The position numbers and the translations under genes were made by a program. Below are positions 1-13,600 of a DNA stretch of 64,000 bases, in pieces. Every line of letters begins with the position of its first letter. Position 1 is the stretch's first letter. Location: positions 28,825,083 to 28,889,082 of the forward strand of contig NC_084671.1 in assembly GCF_028389875.1 (NCBI RefSeq), in the 5' to 3' direction. The DNA is from Rhea pennata. Taxonomy: Eukaryota > Chordata > Aves > Rheiformes > Rheidae. The notes under the pieces were generated by a model. That model saw only the letters and a list, made by a program, of their open reading frames with translations. It did not search any database and had not been told where the DNA came from.

Positions 1-119
1 AATTCTTCTCTCTGAGTGGTGGATAATGCTCTGGGCCTCTGGTGCCTCAGGCCTCATGCAAGCTTTAGACTTCTTTTCTGAAAACAGGGAAGCAAAAATG
101 GTGGTGACCTTTGTGGGTG

Positions 120-1391
120 CAACAAATCCCAAAGCAGGAGTCTTGTAAATAGTCAGCATGGATTCACCAAGGGGAAATTCTGCTTAACCAATCTGATCGC
201 CTTCTAGGATGGAATGACTGGCTGGGTAGGGGAGGGGAGAGCAGTGGACGTTGTCTACCTTGACTTCAGCAAGGCTTTTGACGCTGTCTCCCATAACATC
301 CTCCTAGAGAAGCTCAGGAAGTGTGGGATAGATGAGTGGACAGTGAGGTGGGTTGAGAACTAGCTGAAAGGCAGAGCTCAGAGGGTTGTCATCAGTGGCG
401 TGGAGTCTAGTTGGAGGCCTGTGGCTAGTGGAGTCCTCCAGGGCTCAGAACTGGCTCCCATCTTGTTCAGCTTCATCAATGACCTGGACGAAGGGACAGA
501 GTGCCTCCTCAGCAAGTTTGCTGATGGTGCCAGGCTGGGAGGAGTGGCTGAGACACCGGAGGGCTGTGCTGCCGTTCAGAGAGACATGGACAGGCTGGAG
601 AGCTGGGCGGAGAGGAACCTCCTGAGGTTCCACAAGGGCAAGTGCAGAGTCCTGCACCTAGGGAGAAATAACCCCAGGCACCAGGACAAGCTGGGGGCTG
701 AGCTGCTGGAGAGCAGCTGTGCAGAGAAGGACCTGGGAGTGCTGGTGGATGACAAGTTGACCCTGAGGCAGCAATGTGCCCCTGTGGCCAGGAAGGCCAA
801 TGGTCTCCTGAGGTGCATTAGGAAGAGTGTGGCCAGCAGGTCAAGGGAGGTGATCCTGCCCCTCTCCTCAGCCCTGGGGAGGCCTCATCTCAAGTACTAC
901 ATCCAGTTCTGGGCTCCCCAGGACAAGAGAGACATGGAGCTACTGCAAAGTCCAGCATAGGGCTATGAAGGTGGTCAGAGGGCTGGAGCACCTGCCCTAT
1001 GAGGAACGGCTGCGAGAGCTGAGACTGTTTAGCCTGGGGAAGAGACGACTGAGGGGGGATCTTATCAATGTGTCTAAGTACGTGAAGGGAGGGTGTCAAG
1101 GGGGCAGGGACAAACAGTTGCCCCATATGACAGGACAAGAGGCAATGGGCAAAAACTGCACCACAGGAAGTTCCACTTGAATATAAGGAAAAACTTCTTT
1201 CCTGTGAGATGGACGGAGCACTGGAGCAGGTTGCCCAGAGAGGTTGTGGAGTCTCTTTCTCTGGAGATATTCAAAACTCGCCTGGACATGATCATGTGCA
1301 ATGTGCTCTAGGTGACCGTGCTTGAGCAGGGAGGTTGGACTAGCTGATCTCCAGAGGTCCCTTCCAACCTCAACCATTCTGTGATTCTGTG
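120..1391 (+). mobile_element. CR1 LINE, 3' part of ORF2 plus 3' UTR, inactive
   Basis: A truncated chicken-repeat-1 non-LTR retrotransposon. From about 247 it reads VDVVYLDFSKAFDAVSHNIL, the reverse-transcriptase block with the FSKAFD motif. Further on come [21 protein letters not shown] and [12 protein letters not shown], all typical of the C-terminal CR1 polymerase. A TAG interrupts the frame at about 362, and the frame shifts near 950, after MELLQ. The copy ends in the CR1 3' hairpin region and two ATTCTGTG-type terminal repeats at about 1375-1391. Its 5' end is cut at about position 120, as usual for CR1. It cannot encode a working polymerase. Confidence 0.93.
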
Positions 1392-4300
1392 AACTTGAAG
1401 CATAGAGATATAGTAGGAGATGCTATTCACTTTGTTTTCTCTCTTCATTGTATCACTTCTTGTTTACTCTCTGAGGTTCTTGTTAGTTTCCAAATTGTTC
1501 CCTGATGAAATTCAGTGCCCTTAATTTTTCCTTTTTTTGGTTTTACCCTATTTATGTTGAGTCCTAGCAACAGCTGCTAGACAGAATTTGGCTTGCTCAC
1601 TGATGCAGACAGCACCAGTGGGCCTTTCCCCTGCAGACTTTCCTCTAGATGATGTAGAGATAGGAGTTTTTCTAAGGCATTGTTAGGCTGCTTTGAGTAT
1701 GTAATAATTTAAAATAACTAGTTTGTAGCAAAAGAAAAGAGGGCCTCACACGGTGCATTTTTGCTTCTAGTTCACAGCGGTAGGGTAAAAAGCAGTCATG
1801 CATTTCTTCTGACAGAAAGCTTCACCATACCAGAAGCGCTGAAAAGCGGTATGGCTGTCAAAGTGCAAAAGGGAATCTGCCAAACACCTTCGTTACTGTT
1901 CAGGCACCGAAAGGAAATCAGTTCATGCCTGAAAAAAATACACGCAAAGACTCTCTCAGAAGACAATCTGCTATCCCAGTCCAAAGACAACATCCCTACA
2001 ACCATAGCAGGCATCAAGGCAAAAAACGGAGTCCCATTCCAAAAAACTAGCATTTCGGTGTCTTCTGTGTGCGCAACCACACCTGGAAACCTTCAGACAT
2101 TCCCCAGATGCAGTAACAGCAACTGATGTTGAATGGAGAGCTCTTCTCCACACTTAAAGAGGCAGAAATACGGAGGCCAAAAATAAAGGGCTATGAGGCA
2201 CCCTGGGGACATCAGGTGCTGTGCAGTGCAAGAGTTAAGAGACTGTTCTAGTTTTCTGTCTGCTTTGCATCTAGATTACAATGTCACGACACTATCAAGT
2301 CTTGTAAAAAATCATTCTGTGTATACAAAAATGCTTAACTTTCCACTTCAATGACTAGGCTTCAGCAATGTCAAAAATAATTCATGAGTTGGGGGGCTGG
2401 AGGGGACCAGCTTCCATGAACTGTTAAAGTGGCTTGCTGTAACCAGCTTCCATTAGCAAAAAAAATGAGGAGAAACCTACCATTATGATGACAGAAAACC
2501 ACAGTTATTTGAAAAAAAGCATAGTAGCAAGGAAAATCGAGCTTTCTAAGGTTTCAGCATAGCAACAGCAGTGTTTGGGAGCAGAAAGCACACAGCGTAA
2601 GAGTTTAAGAATTTCCTGTAAAACGGTTAACCAAAATGGGCAGTTGACATTAATGAGGAGTTTCAGTTATTTATTTGCCTTCATTAGCTCTGTGAAACAA
2701 GGCAGTATCCCAGCCTGCTTCAAACAAACAAACAAACCTTCTTAAAATATTACTACCGGGTAAGGCATCTGTAGTAATAAATATCCATGCTAATGCAACC
2801 CGGCTCAGCACCCTTTACACTACAGAACTGTGGTCACAAACCTTTTCAGCCACAAAGTCACCTTTTAAGTATGAGGTACCAAAATTTTAATTTTAATTAC
2901 GAGGTACCGTTTTAAAATTAAAGCTCTATTAATAGCACAACTGTAAAATCATATTTTTTGTGTATAACACAATTGTAAAAGAACTGCGGAATTTGGTTTC
3001 AATCTGCGTTCTTTTCACTTAAGATATGGTTTCTGAATGGAGATTGAAGCCTCGGGTGTCTCAGAAGTTGGTCAAGCTAAAAACCAGTTACAATAAAAAC
3101 ATTCCCTTCAAGGCTTGTAACTTTTATAAATTAGTTTCAGTCTGAAAGAGAACTCAATCTGCTGAAATATCAGACTTAGACAAATAACGTAGAAAGGATT
3201 GGATTTCAGCATGTAGAAGAGAGAGTGCAGTTACTGTTCATTATCTCCAGGGTATGTTATGTCTATTATAAAGATAAATGACAACAATTACTTTAAAGAT
3301 CTGTTAAAAAGCAAAAAGATATAAACTCATATACCAGCTCACAAAATAACTGAGACTTCAAGCTCAGTCTTATCTATTAAAAGATAACTTGCTAGCATCT
3401 GGAGATTCTCTGTAAAACTGTACATTATTTGCATGAATACTGTGTTATGTCCATATACTAAATTATTGAAGCTTTTAAAAAATCTCCATAGTACCTGCTG
3501 GCCTTGGCCCTGCCCAAGCCCTATATTTGCTCAACAAATGTAATGCGAAAGGCCCAATTTAATGGCCCTTTGCAGCTCTACCTCAATAAGTCTAAACTGG
3601 ATAGCAAGGCTGAAAATGTGTGTGCGTGGGGAGGAATGACCTGCAAAATTATATCTCAACTCCCAGTTATTCACGAAACCTTCCTCACTCCTGTGAGCAT
3701 TTATTTATAACACATCAACACTATGGGTGATTCTCAACGCTATCACACAAGCTGGACCAGTTCTTTGGAGGCTCAGGAGACAAGCACCTGGAGAACCGTC
3801 CTGCCTAAAGCTGCATGCTTCTGCAGTGCTGGGTGAAAGGAGGACTGGAGCTCCGTGGAGCAGCACTGCGGATCTCAGGAGGGCTCCCTCGGAGAGAAAA
3901 CGGTCATGGTAGCCCTGAGCTTTGGGAACGCTAAGTGCAGAGTGGCATCTTTGCTCTCAGAAATCAGGATGCATCGATGTATCTACACCTGTTCATAAGA
4001 GCACCAGTCTATTTGGAGAGTATGCACAGGCTACGTTCTGTCAAAAAGGCCTCCACTAGTACCAGGGCTTTAGTAAAGACCACCTAGCTATACAAAAAAA
4101 CAAAAGGGAAGAGTATGCACTGACAGTATACTGACCTGTAACTAACTGAAAATCCTTCTAGTGGGATGGTTGAATGCCAGCATGGAGGTGCGCACCTTGG
4201 GGAAGATCAGACTGCAAACTTCTTGCTAAATAACAATATTATCCCAGCTTTACTATCATCAATACTTTCTACTGGAGTTTGTGATTAAAGATGTTCAAAA

Positions 4301-7300
4301 CCTTCTTAAAACCTAGTTAAGTGCACATCACCAATTGCACAATAATAGGGAAACGGGGCTTGGGATCAAGAAGACAAACCCATTTGCAAAAAGAAATGAA
4401 CCAAGATGAATTAAGAACGAGCAAGTTTGTACTCATTGGCACAGCTCCAAAAAGTACCCAGAGACACAGTGAAGACATGACAAAAAATGCCATGAGCCAG
4501 TGACCTTCTTGTCTGAGGATCCTGACAAGAGGTAAGATGGTCAGACCCTGGATGGTGAGAGCAGAAAAGCAGGAGAAAATAGGGTGGCTGCTTCTTCAAG
4601 GTTACACTGAAAACTCTGGATTTCATTGTGGCCATTGACTCCTGAGGAATGCAGTTTGAATGACAGCACCTTCCTCGCACCAAAATGGAAAGTCTCGGAT
4701 TCTTCTCAAATACTGAAGAGACGACAAACCTGGCTGCTCTCTCTGCAAGCAATCAAGGCAAGGCAAGCCTGCAGAAGAATGGTTGCTGTTAGGTGGACTT
4801 CTCCGTCTTACCAGGAGAAACGCGGTGCTCTAAGGATTGTAAGTTTGTCGAATTCTATGTCTACGGGGGCAAAGTCTTGTAATTTGTTACCCATATCTGA
4901 AAAGTAGTCAAAGAGTATCAGCCACTCCTCCCACCTTGGTATCATCAGGAAGCTCTCTCCCTTCATTCAGGTCAACAAGACTGGCACCAGTACTGAGCCC
5001 TGGGGAACTCCACTAGCCACAGGCCTCCAACTGGACTCTGCACTGCTGATAACAACCTTCTGAGCTCTGCCTTTCAGCCGGTTCTCAGTCCACCTCACTG
5101 TGCACTCGTGTTAGTTAGCGTGTGGTCAGCTGGTGAATAAAGTGGCAGCCCACAGAACTGCCCAAAGTTAATGACAAAAGATGCTTTAAAGTTGTTAATA
5201 CAGGCTATGAAAAATGATACATGTCCAGAGCCTTGCTCTTTATGTTTTTGCATGTTTTCACATTCTCTGAGTGTTTAAGGAACAAAAAATCTGCAACAAT
5301 ATTTTTGAGAGTGGGGAAAAAATACTCAAGTGAGGATCACGGCACAAGATGTAACTTGAGAGCAGACAGGGTCTCCTCCAGAGTCCTCAAGAATATATTT
5401 CACAATTTGCATCATTTGAGAATAACTCCTTAAACAACTGTTTTAAACATGCCTAAGCAGGTTGGTGTGGAAGGGAAAGATGGTGGCACTTAGAGTTAAG
5501 GTGAGAGGAGCAGCATGAACAGGGCATGAGTTTGCAGCGGTTGCCCTGCAGCAGCTCCCAGCAGCAGCCATGCATCTGTTCGCCGTGGTCTGCTCTCGTT
5601 GCAGGCTATAGTTTATTCCACAGTTTAGCTTTCCTCTGCCTTTGGAAACTAGTCAGCCCTTTACGCCTTTGGCCATTACTGTGTGCCACGGTAAATTGAG
5701 CTGAGCCCAGAAGGAGGAGTACGCAAAACCATGTTGCGCGAAAGGCTGTCTTGTCTCTCTTAGCAGTTCTTCTTGCGTTATATAAGATAGCGACGAAGTT
5801 ACAGTTAAGCTACTATGTGTTACTCAATTGGCTTGTAAATAGATCTGTTGCAGAAGACGGTAAGAAGTGCTGCGGGAAGGAAAGATAAGGGAACGATGGC
5901 ATCTCAGGCCTTGGGAAAGGTTAGGAACGTGGTGGGGCGTCCTCCGAGGCTCTTGCAGGAGGATGCCTCCTGGAGGGTCCACAGAGTTCTGAAGGTTTGT
6001 GAGTCAGATGAACAACCCAAGACAAATTAAAAAATATATATATATCTGAAGCAAAGATTACGAAAGGCTCTCTGTAACATCACGTATGTATGTGTGCATT
6101 AAAATATACATGATGGCTACGAAGTGCAAAGAGGCAAGGATGTCACAGTATGTTCCTTGGTACCGCTAGAGAAGGGGCTGATGTGTGGGTATAGAGCAAC
6201 CAGCATAAAATAAGGGAGGCCAGACAGTAACATGAAATAAATGGCTTTTTGGGATACGCACTTCCATAGGTTCTGTGTAGCTAAGAGGGATTTTATAGAT
6301 ACGTTACTGAGCGGCCAGGAGAATGCTTGCCCATGCACGATGTTAGCATGCAAGAAGCTGAAGTGCTTCAGAAACGCTGCGAATCTCTCTGCTGATGGTG
6401 CTGGAGGGCATTTCGAAGCGTTTCATGCTGCAGGGCTCCCCAAACCCGGCAGGTTTGCTAGCTCTTCTCTCCCCTCTTCTGGACCGTTACTGAGAAAGGA
6501 GTTGCAGTCGCGTGACCGCGGTTCCCTGGGGCGGGATTGACCTTTCGTGATTTCTTTTCCCAGCAGCACTAATTAAACTGAGTTTACTTGATACAACAAC
6601 TAATATAAAAGAGATTTTTTTTTTAACTTGATACATATACGAAAAAGGGGAAATAACTTCCAAATCTGTATTACCCTCAAGAGGAATGGAGCTGGAGAGT
6701 GCCACGTTTTCACATGACTTAAACTGGTGTAGTGACACTTATTTTCACCAGGTGAGGATTTGGTATAAAACCAAGGCACAGCATGGTGAGTTAAGGCGAC
6801 AAAGCAGCAGCTTAGTTTGTAGTGCAATCAATTTTTTAATACTGCTTTTTTTAAAAACAAGGTACATCTTTTAGCTAACTCTTTTTTTGTTGTTGTTGTT
6901 GCAACTACAGAAAACCCATTTTTGCTCTTCCCTTCCTTTGTGCTTTGATATCCATTCTGCCCTTTCCTTTTTCCTTTTTTTTTTAAATAGCAACCTGCTG
7001 TTTGGAAGAAGACGACTCCAAAGACAGTTGGATACAGTGACTCTTTCAGGGGGTTTTTTTGACACTGGAAAATGGAATTTGCAAACCAGAAATTTTTCCT
7101 GTTTCAAGCTATACTGTTCATAGAGTGGTTTTTGGCTCTGTTCTGCTTATAAACGCTTACGACTCTGTCAGATCTATGCTGTCAGGTACCTGCTCTACCT
7201 AGAGCTACAGTGCATGTGTGTATTCCGATGGGAAGGTAGGTCTGTAGGAAAAGGCCTGGGATCCACCATTTGGTCCTCAACCTCGGCCTTCGTGTTGATG

Positions 7301-7558
7301 GAGGAGTGGGTCGCTCTCAGGACCGTGGAGCAACCATGCAGCCAACAGCTGATGTGATTATTTCTTAATGATCTTGGAATATAAGCAATATTTTATGGCA
7401 AATTCAGTGTTTGAGAACACAGTGTTGAACTGTTAGTATTCAAGTGTTCCATTTGCTCGCACCAAGAAAAAACCCATACGAGATTTGAGCTTGTGCTCAA
7501 ATAATAAATAGAGCACTTCAGTATATTAATACTTATTCATTACTTTGTTTTCTTTCAG
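1392..7558. other. Presumed FARP2 intron, no exon recognised
   Basis: AT-rich sequence between the CR1 copy and the first recognised FARP2 exon. Apart from the minus-strand CR1 fragment at 4920-5105 and short simple repeats (a CAAA run near 2725, AT-rich runs near 6035), I see no exon with both a splice site and protein-like content. An open stretch at about 1764-2125 ends in a stop codon with no donor site. FARP2 exons for the FERM domain and for the linker before the DH domain must lie upstream of the window, or the linker exon is too diverged for me to recognise. Confidence 0.6.
4920..5105 (-). mobile_element. CR1 LINE fragment, internal ORF2 piece
   Basis: Read on the minus strand, this matches the polymerase segment present at about 335-560 in the first CR1 copy: the region of GTGAGGTGG, then GGCAGAGCTCAGA, TTGGAGGCCTGTGGCTAGTG and CCAGGGCTCAG, ending with GGTGGGAGGAGTGGC. 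About 40 bases around the FINDLDEG-coding part are missing, an internal deletion. Neither end of the element is preserved. Confidence 0.85.
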
Positions 7559-7648
7559 CGCTGTCCAACCGACAAGGCATACTTCATAGCAAAGGAGATT
7601 CTTGCTACGGAACGGACCTATTTGAAGGACCTGGAAGTTATTACAGTG
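7559..7648 (+). CDS. FARP2: FARP2 exon a: start of DH domain
   Basis: An acceptor TTTCTTTCAG precedes 90 nt encoding RCPTDKAYFIAKEILATERT and then YLKDLEVITV; the donor is GTAAGG. This is the first conserved helix (CR1 region) of the DH domain, whose glutamate (in KEIL) is part of the GTPase-contacting surface in DH proteins. Both ends are phase 0. Confidence 0.95.
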
Positions 7649-10600
7649 GTAAGGGATTAAAAATGTCTTTAATGTTTTCCTTTTTCTTACTAGATTTTTA
7701 ATCATCAATTTGGGAAAACTTGGAATTCCTTCCAGGTGACAGAAGAAAGCCCTATGAGAAAGGATAACCGTTGAACCACGGAGATATTACCTTGCTTGTC
7801 ACGTAGGTCCTTGTGGGAGAGCAGATACCCTCTCTGGACTTTTACAATTAGTTCCGCTGCCTACATCTTACATAGTTTGGGAGTTTTAGGCAAACTTTAT
7901 CTGAAGGTATAAGAGATTACAACTGTAAAGAGTACTGAGAATCCATGCAGAGGGGATTTTGTTTATTTTATTTTATTTTTCAGATGGGGAGGAGACTAGC
8001 AAGTCTTTATTTGAATGTTGGCTCGAGTTTCCAAATCTTTTTTCTTTAAGAGCTATTTGTTTGCATTTCTCAAAGTTTCAATACTATGGCCCTTGTGTTT
8101 TTATAAATTCCTGTATGTATTTCATCAAAGAGAAAAGTATGCCATGCATCTTCAATTGAGATATTTTGCAAGAGTTCAGTGAGTACCGTCTCACTGAAAT
8201 TCTTCCAACAAACTTCCCAGAACTTTTCATAAGTGGCAGTGGAACATTTGGGACCTCAGATTGTTTTTGGTATGTTCACATCCCTATGAGAAAGCCAGGA
8301 ACTGGAAGTAATAATAATAATTTAAAAAAATGTAGTATGTAAAACACACAAAATGTCTCCAGCTATTAAATAGCTTGTACAATACCGCGAGTTTTATGAA
8401 AGAGAGTTGTGTATGTTTTGAAATAAAAACAGTCGTATTGCATCAGTTGTGGGAATGTTCTAGTTGTTCAGTAATTCACTGTAATTTAGAGCAGTTACGA
8501 AACATCTCATCACTGCATTAAGAAACCTGCTTATGCCTGGAGCCAATAATAAGCCTCATATTTGCAGTGTTTGGCAAGGAAAGAAATGACATCTTCTTCA
8601 ACAGTTTCTTCTTCCTGCTGTTCCCCCATGCACACTCGCTTTCTCCTCCCCCATGTCTGCAGGAGCAGAAATTATAGGCTAGCTCTAAGTTTCTCACGTT
8701 AAAAACCGGTCCTGATTTATGGTGTTTCTTGCAGTGGTTTCGCAGTGCTGTCATCAAGGAGAATGCTATGCCAGAGGGTCTGATGACGTTACTCTTCTCT
8801 AACATAGACCCAATCTATGAGTTTCATCGAGGTTTTCTGAAAGAGATTGAGCAAAGGCTATCGCTGTGGTAAGCAGTAATAGCGAGGTGCTTAAATGGAA
8901 CCAAGGAAAAAATATTTTAATAAATGAAGGTTTTTAAAAAGTGACCAGATAATTCTTGTAAAGCCCCTTTTTCAAACACCGCCTTTTCTATAATATCCTG
9001 CATTCATGTGAATTGTATGTATGCCAAGCCACTTTTTTTCCGTAATATTATCTGATGTTGTTCCTGTAGCCTCAGAAAGCAGAAGGGACACAGGGTCAAA
9101 AAGATAACGTACAGTCTATGGGATACCTTGCCAGTTAATGAATCTCCAGGTGAAAACCTAGAGAACGCTTTTTTCTGTAAATAAGATTGGAGTTGTTTGG
9201 TATTTCTCATTTCAGAAAACTATTTTGGTCTTGTAACCCTTGTATTACTTTCTTCTGATGTGAGACTGTAAATGCCATTCAAAAGGAGATCTTTTACTCC
9301 TCTTACAGTGATGTTAATATATTGATATATTTGTTTTTGTTCTCTTCCTTTTTACATCGGTGAACCAAATTATTTACTGTATACCTGACTGATCTGCCTC
9401 ACTTTGCAAAGCTTTCTGTTCTAGAGAGGACAGGCTAGATGGTTATATAAGATTAAAGCAACTTGGATCTGGAGTAAGGGAAGTGGAAAACTAGAGTAAA
9501 TGAAAAATTATTAAAAATAAATTCATAGATTCAGATGTGACATGTATTCACAAGTCTAAAAGGTTAATTGCCAAAACAGCCTTGCATACCAATTGATTTC
9601 TATTCTTGTCTCGGTTTAAGTGTGTCTTTCATTTTTGTTATTTTGTGCAGCTTCCATATTTACTGTACCAAGTGTTCAAGCCAAACAGTGAAGTGGGAAT
9701 GTCAGGCAGAGAAAGATGGATAGAGGAAGGATTGATCATAGCACTGTTTCCCTTAATTTTACCAAAATAGTCCCCTCAGATACGCAGATACCTGGGAAGC
9801 CTTATTCCCCAAATACTATGGGATTTTGAGGAAGGAAATTGGGATTTCTTGATCTCTCATGTGGTGCACCTTCTTATTTCACCTTTTTGTATAAATTTCA
9901 GGGAAGGAAAAACCAATGCTCACGTGAAGGGAGATTATCAACGAATTGGAGATGTCATGCTCAGGAACATGCGTACTCTGAAGGTAGTTCAAAGATTGGA
10001 ATAATGGAATTTCAGAGTTTTTTTTTTTTCTGTTCTCAAGTATGGTAGTTTGTGTTTCAGTATTTTCACTTGGCTTGAAGTGACTTATGAAAAATTATTG
10101 TTCATTAAGCAATTTAAAAATGAAACAATATTTGCAACAAGGTTTCTTCTGAAATGAAGTCACTTTTATTTGGCATAGAATATCTTTGTGGGACAGTTAC
10201 ACTTGGGTTGCAGTGACGGAATAATTATCCCACTATAGTCAATAGTTTAAAGACAAATATAAGAGCACAGATGTGGAAATTTAGAAAATTTGCTGTAACT
10301 TCTATTCAGACCATGAACTTTCGCTGCTTTTGGCATTCCAATGATGCAGAGTGCAACGTGCCAACCTTTGGTAGCTGTCTGCCACTTTCTTTAATGGCTA
10401 AATCTAGGTAAGACAACCCTCGCAGCTTGCTTCTGCCTGTTGCAGCTTTAGAAGAGTCAGTAATCAACAAAAATGGTTTTACAGTGGGAAAGTATTAATC
10501 AGTGGTACCACTAGCTGCAAACATAGGCACAACTACGATAAGTAGTAAACAGAGAACGACCGGGCAAATATCTTTCTTTTTTACTGCTAGTTTTTAATGA

Positions 10601-13600
10601 AGCAGTTAAAACATGTGATGATGTTCGCATTATTTTTTGCCAGCATTTATGATGTATATGTAGTCGTGGATTATGTAATCAGGGTTAAAGACAAGTAGAG
10701 AGGGGAGTAGATGTTTTTGCACGTTTACTATGAAATCTATTAAAGACTGTTTTGCTTTGATACTAGTAATTTTTTATATATAATTCAACAGGAGTTTACC
10801 AGTTACTTGCAGAGGCATGATGAGGTCCTGACGGAACTGGAGAAAGCAACTAAACGCCTAAAGAAACTGGAAGTGGTTTATAAGGAGTTTGAACTGCAAA
10901 AAGTTTGCTATCTGCCACTCAACACGTTTCTACTCAAACCCATCCAGAGACTGATGCATTACAAGCTCATCTTGGGGAGGCTTTGCAAGCACTACACAGC
11001 AGAGCACCGGGACTATGCAGATTGCCGGAGTGAGTGAGCTCCAGCATATATATATATTTTTTATATATGCCAGGCAGAAACCCATTCCCGTGTATATACA
11101 AACATCTGCACGTTCTCATGCTGTGGGAGATAGCAAGTGTTGCATCTACAAATTGAATGTGAACTCTTTTTCTCCATTCGGAGTTTTATTTCTGTGTACA
11201 GTTCATCTCACTTGACTCTTGCAGTGCACTATGTGAAATACACAGGAGCTTTGATTTAGATTGCTGAAAAAGCATCTGCTAAATGAATGCTTTAATTTTG
11301 ACATCCTGAAAAAAAAAGAAAGAAAAAAGGAAAATACCTAAATGGAATACCTAGCAGAAAATTGGCAGGAGTAAATGCAGCTTAATTTCAAAGTGGCAGC
11401 TTAATTCAAAAAAATGTTTAGGTTATGTTTTAAAATTAGGGGTTTTTTTTTGTTTTTTTTGTTTTTTGTTTTTTTTTTTTTTTTTTTTTTTTTTTTTGAT
11501 TTTCAGTACCAGGTTTTGCCGTGCTCTGATGCAGGGCTCCCAAGCTTTCTACGGTGGATAGAAAGTGACCTTAACTACTAGTTTGAAAAATGCAAAAGAT
11601 GACTTTCATGTGTGGTGTTCTGGTTGCACAGAGTAATTATTTTTGTGGCATTCCACAAAGTGTTTTTCTCCCCTTTAAGGCTGATACGTCTTGGTCTTTC
11701 AGCTCAAGCTCAGAAGTTATTTCTTTTTTTGTCCCCTTTGTAACGGGGAAAATGTAATACTTTTTTGGGAACTCGTGGTCATTCATATGTATAAATGTGT
11801 CGGAAAGGATTGTAGTGTCATAAGCCTGCATAAGAAGTACTATTAATATATAATCAATTTTTGGCAGAAATTATTGTTCCTAACTTCTGAATTGAGTTTT
11901 GACTATGTAGTAATAACTTTTTTAGATGTGCAAAATGTAAGTTAACAAGTAAACTCTGGAAACACAGAAAACTTTAGACTCCATGTTGCCCCTATACTCT
12001 ATAAAATTCATTTCAAGAAAAAACCTGTTATAAATCCGATTATTATTGCAGATTGAATTTTCCAGTGATAAAATTTGTACGCTCTAGTCTGATCTTGGTG
12101 GTGGTGTTTTGCTTTCAGATGCGCTGAAGGAGGTCACAGAAATGACGTCTCAGCTACAACACAGCCTGATCCGCTTGGAGAACTTCCAGAAGCTGACAGA
12201 GCTACAGCACGACTTAATTGGTGTAGATAATCTCACAGCACCTGGTAGGGTAAGTAACTTTGCTTAATTTTTAGAGCCTTTATTGTTTGTTTACTTGTTT
12301 GTTTTTATTACCAAGCAAGTGCATTTCACAACCTTTCTCTTTTTCCCCTCCCTTTTATGGAATGATGTAAAAGCTTTGTATGATAATTGTCTTTATAGTT
12401 GGTCACACTTACCTTTGATGATGTTCTTGTAGGGAACTATATCAAAAATCACACTGCTTAGACTCTGGGTACAGTTTCCTGTTTCCAGTACAGCAAATAC
12501 TGGACATACCGGGATACTTTGCTCTGTGTTTAGGTGGGAAGCAGCACATCGTATATTTAATAGGAAGTCTACTACCAGGTCTGTTTATGTTTTTCTGTTG
12601 TGATTTCTTCTTGTGAACTGAGATCGCATGGAGGACTGAAGGAAAGGCGTAGATTTGTGCTTAACAAAATCATTAGTGATCGTTGCTGGGCATCAGTCAA
12701 CACCTATATTTACTCTCGGTTGAAATGAAGCATCAAAATTCTCCATGTTTGGGAAAGATTGAGCTTTGTCTAACTACTGCTTTTTCTCTACAGGAATTTA
12801 TCCGGGAAGGGTGCTTGTACAAGCTTACTAAAAAAGGTTTACAGCAGCGGATGTTCTTTCTGGTGGGTGCTGCTTCTGGTTTTCGTAAACCTAAGATGTT
12901 CAAGATAAAGCTGTCACGAAACTGTTTTCATGTTGAGATTTTCCTATATGCAGTGGGGAAGTGGGGGGACTATGATAAAGCAGTGCATTCAGGTTGTTTC
13001 TTTAATGGCACAAACTATTAACAGAATTTTTGAAGTTAATTGCCTCTAATGTATACAAACATGACTACTTTTAAGGAAGCAGGGCAAACAGATGGAAGGC
13101 TGGTGCTTTTTCATGCCACTATAGTGCTTTTCAAACAACAGATTTGAAAAAAAAAATGTTAAGAAATACTTCACATTAACTGGAGTAGTCTGGAGAAGAT
13201 TGATTTTATTCTTCCTCTGTTTTTCAGTTCTCAGATATGTTACTGTACACAAGCAAAGGTGTTACAGGGACAAACCAATTCAAAATTCATGGACATCTTC
13301 CTCTGCATGGCATGCTGGTAAGTGCTTTCAAACTGCATTGCTGCGTTAAAGAAGTGACTTTGCTCTAAGGCAGGTCAAGGCATTCCTTCTGGGCTGCGAT
13401 GAAGTAGCAACCTGCTCCGGAGCCAGTCATAGCAGCCTTGCTGTCACTGTGGCCTGTGGTGCTGCTGGTCACGGACTGGACCTTCAGTATGTCTTAGCCT
13501 ATGTGCTAAACACAGAGTTGTCTGCAGGTGATAAGCTTGTTTCTTCCCTCTCTTTAGCGAAACAGCTGTAACTCACCTGTTTGCCAAGTCATTTTTCCAT

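Noticed and set aside
1761-2126. 121-codon open frame on the + strand in the presumed FARP2 intron, preceded by a possible acceptor
   Set aside because: It ends in a stop with no donor, has no recognisable similarity to the FARP linker or any domain, and lies in low-complexity A-rich DNA. A FARP2 internal exon would need a donor.
5844-5860. A tiny exon-like AAGACG between GTTGCAG and GTAAGA
   Set aside because: Six bases between splice-like sites can easily occur by chance. There is no recognised flanking FARP2 exon to test the phase, and no pyrimidine tract.
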